Assembly: GCA_039800005.1 (NCBI GenBank)
Contig: JBDLRN010000086.1
Coordinates: 1-10,643 of the forward strand
Length of the DNA stretch: 10,643 nucleotides
DNA from: Casp-actino8 sp039800005
Lineage (GTDB): Bacteria > Actinomycetota > Acidimicrobiia > Acidimicrobiales > Ilumatobacteraceae
Direction: 5' to 3'
Numbering within the stretch: the first letter of the stretch is position 1; every line of letters begins with the position of its first letter. Position numbers and translations under genes: made by a program. Positions 6,409 to 10,643 of the stretch are shown here, one piece after another. A model generated the notes under the pieces. It was not told the origin of the DNA. It saw nothing but the letters and a program-made list of their open reading frames with translations, and did no database searches.

Positions 6409-6524
6409 GTCCTCAGTGTCGCACAGCGTCGGTTCGGGACGGGTGACGTCTGACCGCCACCGACCCCGCCGAATCCTCGGCACCACTTCCGACCTCTCCG
6501 AGCGCCCCACTAGCGTTTCAACCG
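6409..6524. promoter_or_regulatory. Divergent intergenic region between the LOG gene and mcd
   Basis: These 116 bases separate two divergent genes, so they must hold promoters for both. On the plus strand TAGCGT (6511-6516) fits the TAnnnT form of an actinobacterial -10 element and ends eight bases before the mcd ATG. With no Shine-Dalgarno site upstream of that ATG, a leaderless or nearly leaderless mcd mRNA is likely. On the minus strand only a weak match (GACACT) occurs at the right distance from GTG 6408. No convincing -35 or operator was seen. Confidence 0.5.
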
Positions 6525-8144
6525 ATGAGCACGACCGTGACCCCCGATCTTCAGACCGCCGCCGACGTGATCGACCTCGCTTCCCGAGCCGTCGGCACCG
6601 GACTCCGACGACTCGCCGAATCGGGTGGCCCCGACGTGCATCAGGTGCTGGCCTACGACCTGGCTCACGCTGCATCGGCCGTCGAAACGGCTCGCTCGAT
6701 GCTCGACTACGGCGCCAAGGGAACGCACGAAGGTCTCATCACGTGCGCCTACACCGCCGACATGGCCCACGACCTCATGTCGAAGTTGATCGGCCGCGAA
6801 GAAAGTTGGGGTCTCGAGGCCGGTGCTCTCGACGCCGCTCGCCCGTTCATCGGCACGTTCCGCGATCCCGTGTTCGTCGCGTCGCTCGCCGATGTTCCCG
6901 GGCCGCGTCATCTCGACGAGGACTTCGAGATGGTGCAGGACACGTTCCGCTCGTTCGCCGAGAAGGTCATCGCGCCCCGCGCCGAACACGTGCACCGCTA
7001 CAACGAAGACGTCCCCGAAGACATCATCAGCGGACTCGCCGACATGGGTGCGTTCGGGCTGTCGGTGCCGTCGGAATACGGCGGATTCAGCGAAGGTGGC
7101 GAAGGCGAGTACCTCGCGATGGTGGTGGCCACCGAAGAATTGAGCCGCGGCTCGCTCGGCATCGGCGGATCGCTCATCACGCGCCCCGAGATCCTCACCC
7201 GAGCCCTCGTGAAAGGCGGCACCGAGGATCAGAAGCAGGAGTGGTTGCCCAAGTTGGCCACCGCCGAAGTGATGGCGGCCGTCGCGGTGACCGAACCCGA
7301 CTACGGCAGCGACGTCGCCGGCATCAAGGTGACCGCAGTTCCGGCCGAGGGCCCCGATGGTGAAGCCGGTTACGTGATCAACGGGGTGAAGACCTGGTGC
7401 ACGTTCGCCGCTCGCGCCAACGTGCTCATGCTCCTGGCCCGCACCAATCCCGATCGTTCGCTCACCCACAAGGGATTGAGCGTCTTCATCGTTCCCAAGC
7501 CACTCGGTGACGCACACGGTTTCGAATTCACCCAGCAGGTGCAGCCGAACGGGTCGACCGGGAAGATGGAAGGCCGACCGATCGACACCATCGGTTACCG
7601 CGGCATGCACTCGTACGAGATCGCCTTCGACAACTGGTGGGTGTCGGCCAAGAACCTCATCGGGGAAGAGAGCGGCCTCGGCAAGGGCTTCTACTACCAG
7701 ATGGAAGGTTTCGAGAACGGTCGTCTGCAGACCGCGGCGCGGGCGGTGGGTGTGATGCAGGCCGCCTACGAAGCCGCCTACGACCATGCGCACAATCGCA
7801 ACGTGTTCGGACAGAACATCAGCGAGTACCAACTCACCAAGGTGAAGCTCGGTCGCATGGCCGTGCTCATCCAGGCCGGGCGTCAGTTCGGCTACCAGGT
7901 GGCCAAGTTGATGGCCAAGGGTGTGGGCACCACGGAGGCGTCGATGGTGAAGGCCTACGTGTGCAAGGCAGCCGAATGGGTCACGCGTGAAGCCATGCAG
8001 ATCCACGGTGGCTACGGCTACGCCGAGGAGTACAGCGTGAGCCGGCTGTTCGTCGACGCGCGCGTGCTGTCGATCTTCGAAGGGGCCGACGAGACGTTGT
8101 GCCTGAAGGTGATCGCTCGGCGCCTCACCGAGCAGAGCCGCTGA
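6525..8144 (+). CDS. mcd: (2S)-methylsuccinyl-CoA dehydrogenase (acyl-CoA dehydrogenase family)
   Basis: A 539-residue flavoprotein, much longer than the roughly 380-400 residues of ordinary acyl-CoA dehydrogenases. An N-terminal helical extension (about 1-125) and the overall length match methylsuccinyl-CoA dehydrogenase, which makes mesaconyl-CoA in the ethylmalonyl-CoA pathway. The dehydrogenase core runs from about 128. It includes MGAFGLSVPSEYGGFSEGGE, the FAD/substrate segment AVAVTEPDYGSDVAGI, GYRGMHSYEIAFDNWWV, ENGRLQTAARAVGVMQAAYE, and the flavin-binding MQIHGGYGYAEEYSVSRLFVDAR. Glu519 in SIFEGADE aligns with the catalytic base of medium-chain dehydrogenases. Electrons would pass to ETF. 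ATG 6525 has no Shine-Dalgarno site, and a -10-like TAGCGT lies eight bases upstream. A malyl-CoA/beta-methylmalyl-CoA lyase gene 1.4 kb away supports the pathway assignment. Another long-chain-type dehydrogenase role is the main alternative. Confidence 0.82.
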   Translation: MSTTVTPDLQTAADVIDLASRAVGTGLRRLAESGGPDVHQVLAYDLAHAASAVETARSMLDYGAKGTHEGLITCAYTADMAHDLMSKLIGREESWGLEAGALDAARPFIGTFRDPVFVASLADVPGPRHLDEDFEMVQDTFRSFAEKVIAPRAEHVHRYNEDVPEDIISGLADMGAFGLSVPSEYGGFSEGGEGEYLAMVVATEELSRGSLGIGGSLITRPEILTRALVKGGTEDQKQEWLPKLATAEVMAAVAVTEPDYGSDVAGIKVTAVPAEGPDGEAGYVINGVKTWCTFAARANVLMLLARTNPDRSLTHKGLSVFIVPKPLGDAHGFEFTQQVQPNGSTGKMEGRPIDTIGYRGMHSYEIAFDNWWVSAKNLIGEESGLGKGFYYQMEGFENGRLQTAARAVGVMQAAYEAAYDHAHNRNVFGQNISEYQLTKVKLGRMAVLIQAGRQFGYQVAKLMAKGVGTTEASMVKAYVCKAAEWVTREAMQIHGGYGYAEEYSVSRLFVDARVLSIFEGADETLCLKVIARRLTEQSR

Positions 8145-8153
8145 CCCCGGTGT

Positions 8154-8201
8154 TCTGGTGCGTGATCTTCACCGTATAGGTGAAGATCACGCACCAGATT
8201 C
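8154..8201 (-). repeat. Dispersed palindromic repeat, copy 2 (perfect), at the mcd/methyltransferase junction
   Basis: CTGGTGCGTGATCTTCACC (8155-8173) and GGTGAAGATCACGCACCAG (8179-8197) are exact reverse complements around the loop GTATA; one more T-A pair (8154/8198) makes a 20-bp stem. The element is in inverted orientation to copy 1, matching it at 42 of 48 positions. It lies between convergent genes and supplies the last four sense codons and stop of the methyltransferase gene (Glu-Ser-Gly-Ala-stop). A bidirectional terminator or a REP/MITE-like mobile palindrome are the leading readings; no T-run follows. Confidence 0.85.
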
Positions 8202-8834
8202 AGCGGATCCGCGCACGATCACCACGGCGTAGTCACTGTCGCCCGAGTGTTCGTCGAACGGGTCACCGTCCCAGTTGCGCCACGTCGCCACATGGGAGGA
8301 CCCGGCTTCGGCGGCGTCGGTGACGAGCTCCGGAGCGAGATACGAATCCGACCGCTTCTCCTGCGACCAACCGCAGACCAGCAGTCCACCGCTTCGCAGA
8401 TGTCGCAACAGGTTGCGCACGATCGCCGACTGCGAGCCGGGTTCGCAGAAGTTGAGGATGTTGCCGATCATCACGACCACGTCGAATCGCTCGGCGAGAT
8501 CGACCGTCGCCAGATCACCCACCAGCCACGTGATCGACTGCGACTTGGGCCGCGCCTTGTCGACCATGTCGGAGTCGAGATCGACACCGGTCACGGTGTG
8601 ACCACGTCGCTCGAGTTCGACGGCGAGCCGACCCGTGCCACATCCCGCATCGAAAATCCGACACACACGGCCGCCCAAGTGGGTCTCGATCAACCGGATG
8701 ACGGCGTCGGCCTCACCATGCACGTTGTCACCACGTGCCGCCATCGCCTCCCATCGCGCGTCGTACTTCTCGAGGTCGATCTGCTCTCGCCACTCGGCCC
8801 AACGGGCCGAGACGTTTTCGCCCGGCCGAGTCAT
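8187..8834 (-). CDS. Class I SAM-dependent methyltransferase, substrate unknown
   Basis: A 215-residue Rossmann-fold methyltransferase. Motif I is RIFDAGCGTGRLAVEL (59-74), the SAM-binding glycine loop. The acidic end of strand 2 is VTGVDLDSDMVDKAR (81-95), with Asp85 or Asp87 positioned to hold the ribose. VGDLATVDL follows, then FDVVVMIGNILNF and the strand-5 segment LRSGGLLVCGWSQE. The substrate, whether small molecule or macromolecule, cannot be told from the sequence. The start ATG 8834 overlaps the HAD stop (ATGA, 8831-8834), so the two are probably coupled; there is no Shine-Dalgarno site. The last codons and stop lie in the palindromic repeat at 8154-8201, which suggests that the C terminus was altered by repeat insertion. 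Confidence 0.88.
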   Translation of the reverse strand: MTRPGENVSARWAEWREQIDLEKYDARWEAMAARGDNVHGEADAVIRLIETHLGGRVCRIFDAGCGTGRLAVELERRGHTVTGVDLDSDMVDKARPKSQSITWLVGDLATVDLAERFDVVVMIGNILNFCEPGSQSAIVRNLLRHLRSGGLLVCGWSQEKRSDSYLAPELVTDAAEAGSSHVATWRNWDGDPFDEHSGDSDYAVVIVRGSAESGA

Positions 8835-9532
8835 GCGAGGAGATCGAGGAGAGACCGGATACGAAGAAAATCAGCCCCGTCGTGATCGTCGTAGGGATCG
8901 AGGAGCACCGGCAGGAGCCCGGCGTTGCGCGCCCCGCCCACGTCCATCGTCACGCTGTCGCCCACGTACGCCACCCGGGATCGATCGATTCCCGGCAGCG
9001 CCTCCAGACCGAAGTCGAAGATCCGGGGATCGGGTTTGGCGATCCCCACCACATGGCTGTCGACCACCACTCGAACCGGCACACCATCACCCTCGCCCAC
9101 CTGACACACCTTGGAGCGAGCGAGCACCGACTCGATCTGTCCGGTCGCATTGCTCACCACGCCGATGGGGACGCGCCGCTCGTGGAGACCGCGCAACGCC
9201 TGCACACTGTCGGCGAGCGCATAGCGCCACAACCACGCCGAACGAGTCCGGTCGAGAACCATCGATGCTTCTTCCACCTCGTGCGCGTGAACGTCGACCG
9301 CCTCGACGTAGGCGACGTTGTACACCGACCAATCGCTCTCGGATGATCCGGCACGCGACTTGGCGGCCATCCCGGCGTAATGGGCACGGTGATACCGATC
9401 GAGATCGTCGGACCCCCCGTAGTACTGCAACAGGGGCGACACCACGTGCGGATCGGGGATCACGAAGATTCCCCCGGCGTCGAACAGAACGGCGTCGACT
9501 TCGTGGCCGTGGATCTGGAGCGGAGTGGGCAC
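8831..9532 (-). CDS. HAD-superfamily hydrolase
   Basis: A 233-residue haloacid-dehalogenase-type protein. Motif I is DAVLFDAGGIF with nucleophile Asp18, but the +2 position is Gly20 rather than the Asp that serves as acid/base in typical phosphatases. Motif II is VVSNATG (Ser127), motif III is GIAKPDPRIF (Lys166), and motif IV is VGDSVTMDVGGARNAG (Asp192, Asp197). A helical cap lies between about 25 and 115, as in subfamily IA. The substrate is unknown; with DxG in motif I, ordinary phosphomonoesterase activity is uncertain. Translation starts at GTG 9532. It has no properly spaced Shine-Dalgarno site, but a -10-like TACCCT is placed exactly six bases upstream, which suggests a leaderless mRNA. 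The gene leads a two-gene unit with the methyltransferase and is divergent from the lyase gene. Confidence 0.87.
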   Translation of the reverse strand: MPTPLQIHGHEVDAVLFDAGGIFVIPDPHVVSPLLQYYGGSDDLDRYHRAHYAGMAAKSRAGSSESDWSVYNVAYVEAVDVHAHEVEEASMVLDRTRSAWLWRYALADSVQALRGLHERRVPIGVVSNATGQIESVLARSKVCQVGEGDGVPVRVVVDSHVVGIAKPDPRIFDFGLEALPGIDRSRVAYVGDSVTMDVGGARNAGLLPVLLDPYDDHDGADFLRIRSLLDLLA

Positions 9533-9561
9533 TCCACCAGGGTAGGGCGTACCCTTTCGAT
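9533..9561. promoter_or_regulatory. Compact divergent promoter with mirror-image -10-like hexamers
   Basis: The whole gap between the divergent GTG starts is 29 bp. Inside it AGGGTA (9539-9544), a 5-bp spacer and TACCCT (9550-9555) form a perfect inverted repeat. Read on each strand, TACCCT matches the TAnnnT -10 form and is followed by exactly six bases and then the GTG start (9532 on minus, 9562 on plus). Both genes lack a usable Shine-Dalgarno site, so both mRNAs would be leaderless. No -35 is evident; any would lie within the opposing gene. Confidence 0.55.
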
Positions 9562-10611
9562 GTGCGCAGTGCCCGTGACTTCTTCAAACCCCTCGCCGTC
9601 GGCGCCCCCGATCCCGTCCGCGAGATCCCCTTCCGCCCGAGCCGGATGATCCACTTCTTCCCGCCATCCAACGACAAGATGGTGTCGAAGCTCCCTGAGA
9701 TCGTGCCGACCGTCGACATCATCCTCGGCAATCTCGAAGACGGCGTGCCGGCCACCGACAAAGAAGCGGCCCGCGCCGGTCTGGTGAAGGTGGCTCGCAC
9801 CGTTCCGATGGGCACCACGCAACTCTGGACGCGCGTGAACAGCCTCGATTCGCCCTGGGCGCTCGACGATCTCACCACCATCGTCACCGAGGTGGGCGAC
9901 AAGTTCGACGTGATCATGATTCCGAAAGTCGAAGGACCCGAAGACATCCACTACGTCGATCGTCTCCTCGCTCAACTCGAAGCCAAGGCGGGCCTGAAGA
10001 AGCCGCTGCTCATCCACGCCATCCTCGAGACGGCGCGTGGCGTCGCCAATGTCGAAGAGATCTGCGGCGCGTCACCCCGCATGCAGGGACTCTCGCTCGG
10101 ACCGGCCGATCTGGCGGCCAACCGCCGCATGAAGACCACCCGCGTGGGCGGCGGCCACCCCGACTACGTGGTGCGTCAGGACCCGAATCCGACCGATGCC
10201 GACGCGCCTCGTGCCACCTATCAACAGGACCTGTGGCACTACACGATGGCGCGCATGGTCGACGCCTGTGTGATGCACGGCATCCTTCCCTTCTACGGAC
10301 CGTTCGGCGACATCAAAGACACCGTCGCCTGCGAAGACCAGTTCCGCAACGCCTATCTGCTCGGTTGCGTGGGTGCCTGGTCATTGCATCCCGCGCAGAT
10401 CGACATCGCGCGGCGCGTGTTCAGCCCGCGACCGTCCGACGTGGCCCACGCTCAACGCGTGATCGACGCCATGGGCGACGGCACCGGCGCCATCATGCTC
10501 GACGGCAAGATGGAAGACGACGCCTCGGTCAAGCAGTGCAAGGTCGTCGTGCAGTTGGCTCGCGAGCTCGCCGCTCGCGACCCCGAGCTGGCTCAGGCCT
10601 ACGGATTCTGA
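9562..10611 (+). CDS. mcl1: L-malyl-CoA / beta-methylmalyl-CoA lyase (CitE/HpcH-HpaI fold)
   Basis: A 349-residue TIM-barrel lyase that would cleave beta-methylmalyl-CoA to glyoxylate and propionyl-CoA, and L-malyl-CoA to glyoxylate and acetyl-CoA. It resembles the Chloroflexus and Rhodobacter enzymes from end to end: DFFKPLAVGAPDPVRE (6-21), HFFPPS (31-36), GNLEDGVP (56-63), LWTRVNSLDSPWALDD (88-103) with Arg91, IHAILETARGVANVEE (151-166) with metal ligand Glu156, LGPADLA (179-185) with Asp183, TTRVGGGHP (192-200), YQQDLWHYTMARMVD, and a DGKMEDDAS tail lid. The start is GTG 9562, because family proteins begin just before the FxKPLAxGAP segment and the long open frame upstream is a shadow of the divergent gene. 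A -10-like TACCCT ends six bases upstream. With mcd it indicates the ethylmalonyl-CoA pathway; (S)-citramalyl-CoA lyase activity is possible too. Confidence 0.9.
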   Translation: MRSARDFFKPLAVGAPDPVREIPFRPSRMIHFFPPSNDKMVSKLPEIVPTVDIILGNLEDGVPATDKEAARAGLVKVARTVPMGTTQLWTRVNSLDSPWALDDLTTIVTEVGDKFDVIMIPKVEGPEDIHYVDRLLAQLEAKAGLKKPLLIHAILETARGVANVEEICGASPRMQGLSLGPADLAANRRMKTTRVGGGHPDYVVRQDPNPTDADAPRATYQQDLWHYTMARMVDACVMHGILPFYGPFGDIKDTVACEDQFRNAYLLGCVGAWSLHPAQIDIARRVFSPRPSDVAHAQRVIDAMGDGTGAIMLDGKMEDDASVKQCKVVVQLARELAARDPELAQAYGF

Positions 10612-10620
10612 GGAGTGATC

Positions 10621-10643
10621 ATGTCCGATCTCCGTCCGCGCCG
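10621..10643 (+). CDS. Start of a downstream gene, 3' truncated; possibly a second CitE-like protein
   Basis: ATG 10621 follows the lyase stop (10609-10611) by nine bases, with GAGGAG at 10610-10615 as a good ribosome site, so it is cotranscribed with the lyase. Only eight residues can be read, MSDLRPRR; the last is Arg whatever the missing base, because its codon begins CG. CitE-like CoA-ester lyases and malyl-CoA thioesterase often begin with a similar RPRRS-type segment, so a second lyase-family gene is a guess that fits the pathway context. Confidence 0.65.

Noticed and set aside
6409..6675. N-terminal extension of the LOG protein
   Set aside because: The 89 residues are Arg-rich, overlap mcd and its promoter region, and precede a GTG that gives the normal family length.
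6510..8006. 498-residue minus-strand open frame opposite mcd
   Set aside because: Antisense shadow with His/Gly/Val-rich composition and no recognisable motif; mcd is well supported.
8635..9561. Long N-terminal extension of the lyase frame back to 8635
   Set aside because: It is antisense to the HAD and methyltransferase genes, very Arg/Pro-rich, and family members start near DFFKPLAVGAP.
1..10643. CRISPR array, tRNA or rRNA genes, transposase or integrase
   Set aside because: No regularly spaced direct repeats, no cloverleaf-like or rRNA-like segments and no mobile-element protein were recognised on either strand.

Overview
The window is a densely packed, high-G+C bacterial segment. Gene order, mostly 4-base gene overlaps, several genes with no Shine-Dalgarno site, a MutY of actinobacterial type and a MaoC protein of a type common in actinobacteria all suggest an actinobacterium, perhaps of the marine/freshwater Acidimicrobiia. 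This is inference: no rRNA or tRNA gene is present, and Chloroflexota cannot be excluded because the malyl-CoA lyase is also close to the Chloroflexus type.

Layout. 1-75: the last 24 codons of an unknown gene. 72-596: a UGSC-family selenoprotein gene that reads through an in-frame TGA at 345-347 and is followed by a bacterial SECIS-like hairpin; a normal gene caller would split it in two. 638-1981: a divergent pyruvate kinase. 1985-2032: a palindromic repeat at the convergent junction with the leftward block, which in transcription order is LOG-type phosphoribohydrolase (6408-5809), serine hydrolase (5812-4757), flippase-like membrane protein (4709-3450), MaoC-fold protein (3438-2920) and mutY (2935-2033). 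6409-6524: divergent intergenic region. 6525-8144: (2S)-methylsuccinyl-CoA dehydrogenase. 8154-8201: second, near-perfect copy of the palindromic repeat, again at a convergent junction. 9532-8187: a leftward HAD hydrolase/methyltransferase pair with ATGA overlap. 9533-9561: a 29-bp divergent intergenic region made of two mirror-image -10-like hexamers. 9562-10611: a malyl-CoA/beta-methylmalyl-CoA lyase. 10621-10643: start of another gene.

How they fit. Methylsuccinyl-CoA dehydrogenase and malyl-CoA/beta-methylmalyl-CoA lyase are both steps of the ethylmalonyl-CoA pathway of C2 assimilation, and pyruvate kinase adds central carbon metabolism. MutY, LOG and the flippase are housekeeping or cell-envelope genes. 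The strongest unusual signal is the selenoprotein gene with its SECIS-like hairpin. The next are the paired palindromic repeats and the symmetric, apparently leaderless divergent promoter. No mobile element with a transposase, CRISPR array or RNA gene was seen.
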